From contig NZ_WRPP01000006.1 of assembly GCF_009760405.1 (NCBI RefSeq), positions 248,001-312,000 on the forward strand: a stretch of 64,000 nt of DNA, given 5' to 3'. Position 1 is the stretch's first letter. The number at the start of each line of letters is the position of its first letter. The notes below the pieces were generated by a model, which worked only from the letters and a program-made list of their open reading frames with translations, was not told where the DNA came from and searched no databases. The DNA comes from Nocardia terrae. Its GTDB lineage: Bacteria > Actinomycetota > Actinomycetes > Mycobacteriales > Mycobacteriaceae. A program made the position numbers and the translations under genes. Positions 8,802 to 17,631 of the stretch are shown piece after piece.

Positions 8802-9655
8802 AGCTGTTGCGAGTAGGCGCCAAGGGCGCCGAAAAGCCCGCGGCCATCGACGGGCAGGGCGTGCTGCGCGATCTGTCGTCGGTCGCCGCCGAGATCGACG
8901 GCGCGCTCCTGGGCGACCCGGCCGCGCTGAGCGTCGTGCAGGCGGCGCTGGCCTCGGGCAAGCTGCCCGAGGTGGATGCCTCCGCCCGCATCGGCGCTCC
9001 GATCGCCCGCCCCGGCAAGGTGATCGGTGTCGGGCTCAACTACACCGACCACGCCGCCGCCATCGGCGCGGCGATTCCCGAGCGGCCGGTGGTGTTCCTC
9101 AAGCCGGGCACCACGGTCAGCGGACCCTATGACGCCATCGAACTGCCGCGCGGCAGCCAGGCCACCGATCACGAGGTGGAACTGGGCGTGGTGATCGGGC
9201 AGCGGTTGCGCGACTGCCCGGATGCCGCCACCGCGCTGGGGGCGGTCGGCGGATATGTCACCGCCAATGACGTCACCGAACGCAATGGCATTGCGGGAGA
9301 ACCGACCTGGGTGAAGGGCAAGTCCTACGACACCTTCACCCCGATCGGGCCGTGGCTGGTGACGCCGGACGAGATCGCCGCGCCGCAGGAACTGAGCCTG
9401 CAGCTGTGGGTGAACGGTGAACGGCGGCAGGCGGGTTCGACCGGGGACATGGTTTCCGGGGTCGGCGAACTGCTGGTGTACCTGAGCTCGCTGATGACGC
9501 TGGAACCCGGCGACCTGGTGCTGACCGGCACCCCGGCGGGTGTCGCCGTCAGCCGGCCGGAACCGAAACCGTATCTGCGCGACGGGGATGTCGTGGTCGT
9601 GGAGGTCGCCGGATTGGGGCGGCAGCAGACCCTGGCCACCGGCGTGCGCGGGTAG
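8798..9655 (+). CDS. FAH-family hydrolase/lyase, last gene of the glyoxylate operon
   Basis: This 285-residue protein has the fumarylacetoacetate hydrolase fold. It carries VIGVGLNYTDHA, the metal ligands in DHEVELGVVIG, YVTANDVTERN and TGTPAGVA. The GTG at 8798 overlaps the glycerate kinase stop, so it is translationally coupled; the domain fits that start. Family members include acylpyruvases, oxaloacetate decarboxylases and some ureidoglycolate lyases. In this context ureidoglycolate lyase, which would supply glyoxylate to Gcl, is an attractive guess but not shown by any specific residue. Confidence 0.85.
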   Translation: MKLLRVGAKGAEKPAAIDGQGVLRDLSSVAAEIDGALLGDPAALSVVQAALASGKLPEVDASARIGAPIARPGKVIGVGLNYTDHAAAIGAAIPERPVVFLKPGTTVSGPYDAIELPRGSQATDHEVELGVVIGQRLRDCPDAATALGAVGGYVTANDVTERNGIAGEPTWVKGKSYDTFTPIGPWLVTPDEIAAPQELSLQLWVNGERRQAGSTGDMVSGVGELLVYLSSLMTLEPGDLVLTGTPAGVAVSRPEPKPYLRDGDVVVVEVAGLGRQQTLATGVRG

Positions 9656-9718
9656 GAATTCCCGAGGGAGGCGTGGCAGGCGCAGCTGGGGTGCCGATAC
9701 GTCGCCTGCGGGAGTATT

Positions 9719-9754
9719 CGAACGGCCCGGTCGCTGTGGAGACCGGGCCGTTCG
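9719..9754 (+). terminator. Strong hairpin terminator closing the glyoxylate operon
   Basis: CGAACGGCCCGGTC (9719-9732) and GACCGGGCCGTTCG (9741-9754) form a perfect 14-bp stem with an 8-base loop. It stands between the FAH gene and the convergent VOC gene, so it could serve both strands. Confidence 0.85.
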
Positions 9755-9779
9755 TCCCGTTCCGGCTCGAACTCGTTGT

Positions 9780-10568
9780 CTAGGACTTGTTGCCGCCCAG
9801 GCTGAATCGCACGCCGGTGGGGTCCGTGACGGCGGCCAGCCGGCCATAGGGGGTGTCGTCAGGGGCCACCACGACGCTGCCGCCCAGCTCCGCCACCTTG
9901 CGCACGCTGGCGTCGACATCCTCGACACCGAAGTAGACGGTCCAGTAGCCGGGGATGCCGGGCGGCAGGAAGTTGGTCGAGTCCATCACGCCGCCGAGCA
10001 TGGGGGTGGTGGAATGGATTGTGGTGTAGCGGAATTCGGGGGTGTCGGCGATCGTGAACGGATCCTGCCAGCCGAAGACCTCGCGGTAGAACTTCAGGGC
10101 TTCGTCGTAGTTGCGGGTGTGGAGTTCGAACCAGGAGGGCGCGCCGACGTGGTCCGCCCAGTGGCCGTCGCCGACGGTGCCGCGCTGCTCGAAGCCGGTC
10201 ATGGTGCCGGACTCCCAGACGCCGATGCCCACACCGCCGTTGTCGCCGAACACGGCGAACTTTCCGAGGTCGCCGACGGCCATCGGGGGAACGGCGATCA
10301 TGCCGCCGTGCGCGGTCACCGCCTGCGCGGTCTTCTCGGCGTCACCGGCCAGGTAGATGGTCCACTGGTTGGGGCCGCCGCTGCCGTCATTGGCCATTCC
10401 GCCGGCCACGGCCTTGCCGTCCTTGCGGAAGGTGATGTAGTTGCCGTGCTCCGGCGCGATATCGGCTGTCCAGCCGAACAATTCGCCGTAGAAGGCGATG
10501 GCGGCATCGGTGTCGGTGGTGAAGAGGTCGGTCCAGATCGGATCGCCCGGCCGGGTGGTGTAGGACAT
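9780..10568 (-). CDS. VOC-family protein with two glyoxalase-like domains
   Basis: The 262-residue product is a tandem vicinal-oxygen-chelate protein. Each half opens with a DP(I)WxDL or APSWFELHT strand and has the FYxELFGW/FYREVFGW turn typical of glyoxalase/bleomycin-resistance folds. The ATG at 10568 is chosen because GAGGAG precedes it; an in-frame ATG at 10589 lacks a site. It is monocistronic between two terminating genes. Such proteins in actinomycetes are usually of unknown substrate, and nothing nearby fixes one. Confidence 0.85.
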   Translation of the reverse strand: MSYTTRPGDPIWTDLFTTDTDAAIAFYGELFGWTADIAPEHGNYITFRKDGKAVAGGMANDGSGGPNQWTIYLAGDAEKTAQAVTAHGGMIAVPPMAVGDLGKFAVFGDNGGVGIGVWESGTMTGFEQRGTVGDGHWADHVGAPSWFELHTRNYDEALKFYREVFGWQDPFTIADTPEFRYTTIHSTTPMLGGVMDSTNFLPPGIPGYWTVYFGVEDVDASVRKVAELGGSVVVAPDDTPYGRLAAVTDPTGVRFSLGGNKS

Positions 10569-10629
10569 GGTCACTCCTCGAATAGGCATCTCGGTCCCCG
10601 GGAATGCAGACGGGGCGGCATACGGAAAT

Positions 10630-12063
10630 TCATCGGAAGAGCAGACCCCAGCTCAGGGTCCATCCCAACCATACGAAGCCGGTGCAGGTCAGGACGGTAA
10701 GAGCGGCCCGGTGGGTTCCCGTCAGCGGGGTTCGGGGGCGGACTGTGGTGAGCGTGGTGACCAGCAACAGGGCGGTGGTCACCAGGGCCAGTAGTTGCAG
10801 GCCCAGCCAGGGGAGGGGACGTTCGAACACGATCGGGCCGAGCGCCTGGGCGCTGGTCGCGAAGATCGAGAAGACATACAGAACCGTCGCTAGTGTGGCG
10901 AGCAGGCCGGTCGCGGCGAGCCATCGTGGTCCACGACGGGCCGACCGGGCTGTGCGAATCCCCTTGTTCGCGAACGAGATTGCCAGATAGCCGATGAACA
11001 CGACGACGAGCAGTCCGAGGGCGATGGCCTGGGTTCCCGGCGCGCTCCACCAGCTGTGACCGGGATCGTGGCTGTCGCCGTCCTGCGCGGGCGGTTCGGC
11101 GGCCGAGGACGCGGGTGGGGTGCCGTTGGAGACCTGTTGCAGCCAGGTGCTCATGGTGTCGAGGTAGCCGGGGGCGAAATCGCCGCGGGGGATCGGCGGT
11201 TCGTAGGACGCGCCGGTGCGGTCGAAGCCGTCGGTGGTGGTGCGGCCGTTGTGGGAACCGTCCACGAAACGAATGGTGACGCTGGGGTCCGCCGTCAGGG
11301 CGTCCCGCAGCACCGCGGAGCTCTCCGCGGGGGGTGACTGCACGTCGTGTCGGCCCCAGATCGCGAGAACGGGGATCCGCAGCGTGTGCAGGGCGGGGAG
11401 GGGGTCGAAGTCGGCGGCGGGGAAGAATCCGCTCCCATCGATGAGACGGGCGGCTGGGCCGGAGATCGTGGTGGCGAGTGCGGCATCGACCCCTTGGTGT
11501 CGTAGCCGATTCGCGAGGTACCAGGTCTGGGTGCGCAAGGGCGTGTAACCCGGTGCTCCGAGGGTGATCAGGAACGCGACGTCGGCCGAGCGTGACGCCG
11601 CCAGCGGAGTCACCCATCCGCCTTCGCTGAATCCCCACAGGCCGACTCGATCGGGTCGGACGCCGGGCAGGGTGCGCAGGAGTTCGACCGCGCCGAGGGC
11701 GTCGTCTGCCAGCAGGCCCAGGTCGCGGTGGGTCTTCGAGTATCCGTCCGTCCGTTTGTCGTAGGTGAGCACCGTCATGCCCATGGCCGCGAAGGCTTCC
11801 GCTTCGCGGCGGTACTCCTGTCGTGGGCCGGGGCCGGATCCGCCGACCAGGACGATGCCGGGGGAGTCGGAATGCGGTGTGGCCGGGGAGATTACGGTGC
11901 CGTGCAAGGTGAGGCCGCCGCCTCCGGTGAAGGTGACCTCCTGTCCGGTGGTGTCCGGTGTGGCGGTGGCTGCGGTGGGCGGGATCAGGACAGCGATCAG
12001 CATGGCCAGCAGTGCGCAGGGGAGGAGAACCCGCCCGGCTCCGGCCGTCGGTTGGGACTGCAT
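10630..12063 (-). CDS. Exported alpha/beta hydrolase with C-terminal membrane domain
   Basis: The 477-residue protein has an N-terminal hydrophobic segment (about 11-33) as signal or anchor. An alpha/beta hydrolase domain follows, with oxyanion region GGSGPGP, nucleophile elbow GFSEGG and a late catalytic DGSHNG. Four predicted membrane helices come after residue 340. The hydrolase resembles dienelactone-hydrolase/BAAT-like esterases. It follows the ArsR gene by 15 bases and is probably cotranscribed and controlled by it. The substrate is unknown; the C-terminal membrane part is uncommon for this fold. Confidence 0.8.
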   Translation of the reverse strand: MQSQPTAGAGRVLLPCALLAMLIAVLIPPTAATATPDTTGQEVTFTGGGGLTLHGTVISPATPHSDSPGIVLVGGSGPGPRQEYRREAEAFAAMGMTVLTYDKRTDGYSKTHRDLGLLADDALGAVELLRTLPGVRPDRVGLWGFSEGGWVTPLAASRSADVAFLITLGAPGYTPLRTQTWYLANRLRHQGVDAALATTISGPAARLIDGSGFFPAADFDPLPALHTLRIPVLAIWGRHDVQSPPAESSAVLRDALTADPSVTIRFVDGSHNGRTTTDGFDRTGASYEPPIPRGDFAPGYLDTMSTWLQQVSNGTPPASSAAEPPAQDGDSHDPGHSWWSAPGTQAIALGLLVVVFIGYLAISFANKGIRTARSARRGPRWLAATGLLATLATVLYVFSIFATSAQALGPIVFERPLPWLGLQLLALVTTALLLVTTLTTVRPRTPLTGTHRAALTVLTCTGFVWLGWTLSWGLLFR

Positions 12064-12078
12064 CTTCGGTTGTCTCCG

Positions 12079-12651
12079 TTATCGGGCCGGATCGATCTCC
12101 GGGAAGCTGAACATGCGCAGCAGCACGGACTTCTGGTCGTCGTCGCCTTCCTCGTCGACCGCTTCGAAGCGCTGGACGAGGTCGATGTACGCCTCGAAGA
12201 ACTCCTCGAACCGCGCTCGATCGACCCTGATCGTGGCCCGGGAGTAGGTGAAAACATCGGCGCGGGAGCCCAATTCGTGGGCATGTCGCTCGAACGACTC
12301 GTAGAGGTCCACGACTTCGGCGACATGCTGCCGCGTGATTTCCGCACTGGCCGCACGCATCTCGTCGTCCTGCTCGCTGTACCGCGGCCATCGCCGATCC
12401 CTGGGTACCGCCCGCCACCAGCGCTCCTTGCCTGTGGAGAGCTCGGAAACCTCCTCCACGAAGCCATGTTTCGCCATCTGCCGCAGGTGATAACTTGTCA
12501 GGCCGGTGCTTTCCCCGAGCTCTTTGGCCAAGCTGGTCGCATTGACCGGCCCACCCCGGAGCTGCTCCTCGATCCGCCGCCGCAGTGGATGCGCCATCAG
12601 TCGCAATGCTGCGATGTCGGTCATGAATTCGGTCCGGGGCTCGTCGGCCAT
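12079..12651 (-). CDS. ArsR-type winged-helix transcriptional regulator
   Basis: This 190-residue regulator has an N-terminal winged helix (about 10-90), with LRLMAHPLRRRIEEQL and the recognition helix STGLTSYHLRQMAKHG. An acidic helical C-terminal half follows. The domain resembles HTH_20 ArsR-like regulators rather than metal sensors, as no Cys-rich metal site is seen. The ATG at 12651 starts just before the domain. It is divergent from an MFS carrier and upstream of the membrane hydrolase. A perfect TTGCAAAG inverted repeat 29 bases upstream is its likely autoregulatory operator. Confidence 0.88.
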   Translation of the reverse strand: MADEPRTEFMTDIAALRLMAHPLRRRIEEQLRGGPVNATSLAKELGESTGLTSYHLRQMAKHGFVEEVSELSTGKERWWRAVPRDRRWPRYSEQDDEMRAASAEITRQHVAEVVDLYESFERHAHELGSRADVFTYSRATIRVDRARFEEFFEAYIDLVQRFEAVDEEGDDDQKSVLLRMFSFPEIDPAR

Positions 12652-12666
12652 GCCCCAACGGTACCG

Positions 12667-12698
12667 TTGCAAAGATGGTTTGCAAAGAGTCTTTGCAA
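12667..12698. promoter_or_regulatory. TTGCAAAG operator cluster between arsR-like gene and MFS gene
   Basis: TTGCAAAG-AGT-CTTTGCAA (12680-12698) is a perfect 8-bp inverted repeat. A third copy in direct orientation, TTGCAAAG, lies 13 bases away at 12667-12674. The array is 16 bases upstream of the ArsR start and before the divergent MFS gene. Confidence 0.65.
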
Positions 12699-12816
12699 TC
12701 CGAGCCCATGTGGCGACAGATTCACGCTTAGCCCTGTCTCGCGGCGAGCGGGTGTAAGTTGGCGTGGATTGCTGTTTGTTTGCTTCGTCGGGTTTTCCGG
12801 GTTGCGAGGAGGCTGC

Positions 12817-14184
12817 GTGGGGTCGGTTATCGATGATGCGCCTTTTACCTCGTTTCATAAGCGGTTGGCGGTGGCTTGTTCGGGTGGGCCGTTGCTCGAC
12901 GGGTACATCTTGAGCATTGTGGGGACGGCGCTCATCGGGATGACCGCCGAGTTGGACTTGAGCACCGGGGATACGCAGTTGATCGGGGCTGCGGCTCTGG
13001 TGGGGATGTTCGTGGGTGGGGCCCTGTTCGGGGTGTTGACGGACAAGATCGGGCGGGAGGTCATGTATACGGCCGACCTTGTGGTCATGGGGGTTTGTTC
13101 GATCGCGTCGTTCTGGGCCGAATCCATTTGGCTCATCGTGATTCTGCGGTTCGTCCTCGGGATGGCGGTGTCGGCGGACTATCCGATCGCTACCTCGTTG
13201 CTGGGGGAGTGGTTGCCGTTGAAGCAGCGGGGGAAGTTGCTCGGGTTTCAGATCGTGGCCTGGTATGCGGGGTCGGTGCTCGCGTACGTGGTCGGGTATC
13301 TGATGCTGACGTTCTTCGGGAACGGAAGCTGGCGTTGGCAACTCGCGAGTGGCGCGGTGTTGTGCGCCTTCTTCCTGGTGATCCGGCAGAGCACGGCTCC
13401 CGAGTCGCCTCGGTGGCTGGCTCAGCACGGTAAGGCCGACAAGGCGGCCTCGATGATCGAGAAGTACTTGCAGGTGCGGGTGGATCCGGCTTCATTGGTG
13501 GAGGTCGGAGAGGAACCGGCCAAGCATGGATCGCTGCGGGAGTTGTTCGGTCCCGCCTATCGGAAGCGGACCATCTTCTGCTGCGGGTTCTTTCTCTGCC
13601 AGGTGGCCGTCCTGTTCGCCATGTTGACCTTCGGGCCGCAGATTCTGGCGGCGTTCGGCATGCCCGCGGGGACCTGGATGGACACGCTCGGGACGGCGTT
13701 GATCAGCCTGGTGTTCCTGGTCGGGTGTCTGCCTGCCATGCGGTTGATCGACACGGTGGGGCGGCGGCCGACGATCGTCTGGTGCTTCGGGCTGATGATC
13801 ATTCCGGTGCTGTTCATCGGGATCTGGCCGGCCATGCCCGCGTTGCTGGCGTTCGCCATGTTGTGTCTCTACGCGTTCTTCTGCGGTGGGCCCAACGTGT
13901 TGGACTGGACGTATCCGAATGAGCTGTTCCCCACCCATATTCGCGCTACGGCGGTCGGGTTCGCGACCTCCATCAGCCGGGTGGGGGCGGCGTTGGGGAC
14001 CTATCTGCTGCCGTGGTCGCTGCATCATCTGGGGATGGGGCCGACATTTCTGTTCGCGGCGGGCCTGACGGCGGTGGGGTTCCTCATCTGTGTGTGGGGT
14101 GCCCCGGAGACCAAGGGGGTCCGGTTGGAATCGGCTGCGGCGGTGGCGGTTCCCGTCGGGGTGTCCGGTGCCGAACCGGCATGA
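12817..14184 (+). CDS. MFS metabolite:H+ symporter (sugar-transporter type)
   Basis: The 455-residue carrier has 12 membrane segments. It carries the MFS loop 2-3 motif GVLTDKIGRE and DYPIATSLLGEWLP, with RKRTIF and RRPTIVW between later helices, as in the metabolite:H+ symporter or sugar porter branch. The start is the GTG at 12817, preceded by GAGGAGG; upstream codons are open but unrelated. It diverges from the ArsR regulator and shares its TTGCAAAG operators. The substrate cannot be assigned; aromatic acids or polyols are common for this branch. Confidence 0.85.
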   Translation: MGSVIDDAPFTSFHKRLAVACSGGPLLDGYILSIVGTALIGMTAELDLSTGDTQLIGAAALVGMFVGGALFGVLTDKIGREVMYTADLVVMGVCSIASFWAESIWLIVILRFVLGMAVSADYPIATSLLGEWLPLKQRGKLLGFQIVAWYAGSVLAYVVGYLMLTFFGNGSWRWQLASGAVLCAFFLVIRQSTAPESPRWLAQHGKADKAASMIEKYLQVRVDPASLVEVGEEPAKHGSLRELFGPAYRKRTIFCCGFFLCQVAVLFAMLTFGPQILAAFGMPAGTWMDTLGTALISLVFLVGCLPAMRLIDTVGRRPTIVWCFGLMIIPVLFIGIWPAMPALLAFAMLCLYAFFCGGPNVLDWTYPNELFPTHIRATAVGFATSISRVGAALGTYLLPWSLHHLGMGPTFLFAAGLTAVGFLICVWGAPETKGVRLESAAAVAVPVGVSGAEPA

Positions 14185-14249
14185 CAACTGTCATGGCGGG
14201 GTCGTGATGGTTGGCAGATTCGGGGCGGGGCCCGCGTCCGTAGCGTCAT

Positions 14250-14276
14250 TCCTGTAGCGATCAACCGATTACAGGA
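14250..14276 (+). promoter_or_regulatory. TCCTGTA-N13-TACAGGA inverted repeat covering the next ribosome binding site
   Basis: Seven-base arms at 14250-14256 and 14270-14276. The right arm contains the AGGA part of the AGGAG site for the gene at 14286, so an RNA hairpin here could mask it. A DNA operator is the other possibility. Confidence 0.35.
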
Positions 14277-14285
14277 GTTCCGAAA

Positions 14286-14978
14286 ATGGCCGAACACACC
14301 ACCGTTGTGAACGCGCCGCAGGCGGCGGAGACTCGTCCGAATCTGCTGCGCATGCTGGCTCCGACCGTCCGCGATATCGCGGTGCCGCTGGTCGCCTACT
14401 ACGCATTGCATGCCGCCGGGTACTCCGACTTCGTCGCCTTGTTCGCCGGTGGGCTCGTCTCGGGGGCCATGGTGATCGTGGAGGTGGTCCGGGCTCGGCG
14501 GGTCGATTTCATGTCCGCGCTGATTCTGGCGGGGTTCGCCTTCGGGATCGTCAGCTCGCTGATCAGCGGGGACGCTCGCATGATGATGGCGCGGGACTCG
14601 CTCATCACCGCCGTCATCGGCGTGGCCTTCGGGGGTAGCGCGCTGATCGGCAAGCCGCTCACCTACATGGCGGCGCGCAAGGCGTTCTCGGGGAATCCGC
14701 AGAAGCTGGCGGAGATGGAGTACAAGTTCGCCAACTTCCCGATGGTTCGGAAGTTCCACAATCGGATCGCGGCCATGTGGGGTGTGGCGCTGATCAGCGA
14801 ATCGGTGCTGCGGGTGGTGCTCGTCTACCGGCTGCCCATTCACACCATGGCCTGGCTGTCCAGCGTGCTGATGATCAGCGTCACCGCGGCGATGATGGCG
14901 ATCACGATCCGAATGGTCAAGCGGGTCAAGCGATCCGAGCCTGCCATGGAAGCGGGATACGCTTCGGTGCATGAGTGA
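14286..14978 (+). CDS. Integral membrane protein, VC0807-like
   Basis: The 230-residue protein has about six hydrophobic segments and resembles the actinobacterial VC0807-type membrane family (recognised by overall pattern, not by a catalytic motif). AGGAG precedes the ATG by 8 bases. The stop overlaps the start of the TMEM175-type channel by 8 bases, so the two are cotranslated. No enzymatic residues stand out. The function is unknown; pairing with a potassium-channel-like protein is the only hint. Confidence 0.75.
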   Translation: MAEHTTVVNAPQAAETRPNLLRMLAPTVRDIAVPLVAYYALHAAGYSDFVALFAGGLVSGAMVIVEVVRARRVDFMSALILAGFAFGIVSSLISGDARMMMARDSLITAVIGVAFGGSALIGKPLTYMAARKAFSGNPQKLAEMEYKFANFPMVRKFHNRIAAMWGVALISESVLRVVLVYRLPIHTMAWLSSVLMISVTAAMMAITIRMVKRVKRSEPAMEAGYASVHE

Positions 14979-15639
14979 GAGTTCGGTTCCGAAAAGCACG
15001 CTGACCGGGACCGCGCGGGTCGAAGCGTTCAGCGACGGGGTGATGGCGATAGCCATCACCCTGTTGATTTTGAATATCCAGGTGCCCGAGCATGAGCCCG
15101 GGCACCTGCTGCGTTCGTTGGGGCATATCTGGCCCGCCTATCTCGCCTACCTGGCCTCGTTCATGACGATCGGTGTCGTGTGGATGAACCACCACACCTT
15201 CTTCGGGCGGCTGCGGCGCATCGACCACGTGCTGCGGTGGTGGAATCTGATGCTGCTGCTGGGGGTTTCGCTGGTTCCTTTTCCGACCATCGTGGTTGCC
15301 GACGCGCTCGCACACGGGTCGCATCGGGACGCGGTGGTGGCGGTGGCGCTCTACGGGATCGTCGGGGTGATCATGACCTTGCCGTGGGCTCCGATGTGGT
15401 GGCAGCTGGAGCGGCGGCCCGAGATGTTGAAAGCGGGGCTGGGCCCGGACTACGCACGCCGGGAGCGGTGGCGGGCCTGGCCGGGGCTGCTCGTCTATGC
15501 GATGACAATCGGGATCGGGTTCCTCTCGCCGATCATCGCTCTGGTGCTGTTTCTGCTGGTGTCGACGTTCTACGGGGTGAACAACAAGGGGTGGAGCTCG
15601 CCCAGCGATCCGGATCCGGACGAACAGGACGAAGACTAG
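14971..15639 (+). CDS. TMEM175/DUF1211-family potassium channel-like protein
   Basis: This 222-residue membrane protein has the TMEM175 signature RVEAFSDGVMAIAITLLIL in its first helix; bacterial TMEM175 proteins form tetrameric K+ channels through this helix. Six helices and a charged acidic tail (SDPDPDEQDED) follow. It overlaps the upstream membrane protein gene by 8 bases. The family is well established as a channel, but ion selectivity for this member is inferred. Confidence 0.88.
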   Translation: MSESSVPKSTLTGTARVEAFSDGVMAIAITLLILNIQVPEHEPGHLLRSLGHIWPAYLAYLASFMTIGVVWMNHHTFFGRLRRIDHVLRWWNLMLLLGVSLVPFPTIVVADALAHGSHRDAVVAVALYGIVGVIMTLPWAPMWWQLERRPEMLKAGLGPDYARRERWRAWPGLLVYAMTIGIGFLSPIIALVLFLLVSTFYGVNNKGWSSPSDPDPDEQDED

Positions 15640-15676
15640 ACCTTGCCTATTTAAGCGATTGTGATTAACTGCCGGA

Positions 15677-16177
15677 GTGGACAGCTCGAGCGTGGCCCGC
15701 GGGCCGGTGACGCAGATCGCCTGGGTCGTGGCCGACATCGCGGCCGGTGAGAAATTTCTGGGGACGATGCTGGGTATACGTGCCTGGACGCGGATGCCGG
15801 ACATCCGGTTCGGACCCGAGAACACCAGCTATCGGGGCGAGCCGGCGGACTTCACGGCGCATATCTCCCTGTCCTACAGCGGGGATACGCAGCTCGAGCT
15901 CATACAGCCGGTCGCGGGGCGTTCCATCTACACCGAGTTCCTCGAACGCAGCGGTCCCGGACTGCATCACATCTGCCTGGAACCCGAGGACTTCGACCGC
16001 GCGGTGGAAGACGCTGCGGCGCAGGGGATCAGCGTGGTGCAGCGCGGCGATATGGGTGGGCAGATGCGGTTCGCCTACCTCGACGGGGCGGCCGCGGGCG
16101 TGCCGTACGTCGAGCTTGCCGAGATCGGGCCGAACATGCGGCGCTTCTTCGAACAGATCAAGAAGGATGCACAGTGA
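15677..16177 (+). CDS. VOC-family protein (methylmalonyl-CoA epimerase-like)
   Basis: The 166-residue glyoxalase-fold protein has QIAWVVADI at the start and GPGLHHICLEPEDFDRAV in the second half, a layout seen in methylmalonyl-CoA epimerase-like and related proteins. The GTG at 15677 follows CCGGA. Its stop overlaps the next GTG start (GTGA at 16174), tying it to the KstD-like flavoprotein. The partner suggests a catabolic role with a steroid or cyclic ketone substrate, but this is inference. Confidence 0.8.
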   Translation: MDSSSVARGPVTQIAWVVADIAAGEKFLGTMLGIRAWTRMPDIRFGPENTSYRGEPADFTAHISLSYSGDTQLELIQPVAGRSIYTEFLERSGPGLHHICLEPEDFDRAVEDAAAQGISVVQRGDMGGQMRFAYLDGAAAGVPYVELAEIGPNMRRFFEQIKKDAQ

Positions 16178-17631
16178 GCACAGCGATACCAGAAACCGTT
16201 GCGGCGGAATCTGTCACGGACTGGTCCGACGAGGTCGACGTGGTCGTGGCCGGGTTCGGGATCGCGGGCGGGTGCGCCGCGGTCGAGGCGGCGGCCCGCG
16301 GGGCCCGCGTGCTGGTGCTGGAACGCGCGGGAGTGGCCGGGGGGACCACCGCGCTGGCGGGCGGGCATTTCTATCTCGGTGGCGGGACGGCCGTGCAGAA
16401 GGCCACCGGACACGAGGATTCGGCCGACGAGATGTACAAGTACTTGCTGTCGGTGGCCCGGGATCCGGAACCGGAGAAGATCCGGGCCTACTGTGACGGC
16501 AGTGTCGAGCATTTCGACTGGCTGGAGGGGCTGGGGTTCGAGTTCGAGCGGAGTTACTACCCGGAGAAGGCGGTGATTCAGCCGGGCACGCAGGGGCTGA
16601 TGTACACCGGGAACGAAAAGGTATGGCCCTATCGGGAACAGGCGACGCCCGCGCCGCGCGGGCACAAGGTGCCGGTGCCGGGGGATACGCAGGGCGCGGC
16701 CATGATCATCGAATTGCTGGTGAAGCGGGCGGCGGCACTGGGGGTCGAGGTGCGGTACGAGACAGGGGTGACCAATCTGGTTACCGACTCCGCGGGTGCC
16801 GTGGTCGGGGTTGCCTGGAAGAACCTCGGGAAAACCGGTGCCGTCCGGGCGAAGTCGGTGGTGCTGGCCGCGGGCGGGTTCGTCATGAACTCCGACATGG
16901 TGAGCGAGCACGTGCCGTGGCTGAGCGAGAAGCCGTTCGTGCTCGGCACACCGTTCGACGACGGGCTCGGGCTGCGGCTGGGAGTCTCGGCGGGCGGGGC
17001 GACCCGCATGATGGATCAGGCGTTCGTGACCGCGCCGGTGTATCCGCCGTCGAAGCTGCTCACCGGAATCGTGGTGAACCGCAATGGCGAACGGTTCGTC
17101 GCCGAGGACTCGTACCACGCGCGGACTTCCGCGTTCGTCCTCGAGCAGCCGGGGGCGGTGGCGTATCTGATCGTGGATTCCGAGCACATGGAGCGGCCGA
17201 TGTTCCCGCTCGCGCCGTTCATCGACGGGTGGGAGACCGTCGAGGAGATGGCGACCGCGCTCGGAATTCCTTACGAGACACTGCAATCCACACTCTCGCG
17301 ATACAACGAGAACGCCGCGCGGGGAGAGGATCCCGATTTCCGCAAGGCGAGCGAATGGCTCGAGCCGCAGGATCGGGGGCCGTGGGCGGCGTTCGACCTG
17401 ACGCTGGGCAAGGCGCTGTACGCGGGGTTCACCCTCGGCGGGCTGCGAACCTCCGTGGACGGAGAAGTACTGCGGGACAACGGTTCAGCGGTTCCAGGGC
17501 TGTACGCGGCGGGAGCCACCGCGTCGACCCTGGCGCAGGACGGCAAGGGCTATTCGAGCGGCACCCAGCTCGGGGCCGGATCGTTCTTCGGCCGCCGCGC
17601 GGGGCGTCACGCCGCGGGGCGCTCCAGCTGA
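16174..17631 (+). CDS. FAD-dependent oxidoreductase, 3-ketosteroid delta1-dehydrogenase-like
   Basis: The 485-residue flavoprotein belongs to the fumarate reductase/KstD superfamily. It has an N-terminal FAD motif GFGIAGGCAA with LERAGVAGG, a central substrate domain, and the C-terminal FAD contact GLYAAGATAS plus YSSGTQLGAGSFFGRRAG. The last stretch is common in KstD relatives. The start GTG overlaps the VOC gene. The 3' end overlaps the convergent DUF4132 gene by 25 bases. It could act on a steroid or another cyclic ketone; the exact substrate is not readable. Confidence 0.82.
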   Translation: MSTAIPETVAAESVTDWSDEVDVVVAGFGIAGGCAAVEAAARGARVLVLERAGVAGGTTALAGGHFYLGGGTAVQKATGHEDSADEMYKYLLSVARDPEPEKIRAYCDGSVEHFDWLEGLGFEFERSYYPEKAVIQPGTQGLMYTGNEKVWPYREQATPAPRGHKVPVPGDTQGAAMIIELLVKRAAALGVEVRYETGVTNLVTDSAGAVVGVAWKNLGKTGAVRAKSVVLAAGGFVMNSDMVSEHVPWLSEKPFVLGTPFDDGLGLRLGVSAGGATRMMDQAFVTAPVYPPSKLLTGIVVNRNGERFVAEDSYHARTSAFVLEQPGAVAYLIVDSEHMERPMFPLAPFIDGWETVEEMATALGIPYETLQSTLSRYNENAARGEDPDFRKASEWLEPQDRGPWAAFDLTLGKALYAGFTLGGLRTSVDGEVLRDNGSAVPGLYAAGATASTLAQDGKGYSSGTQLGAGSFFGRRAGRHAAGRSS

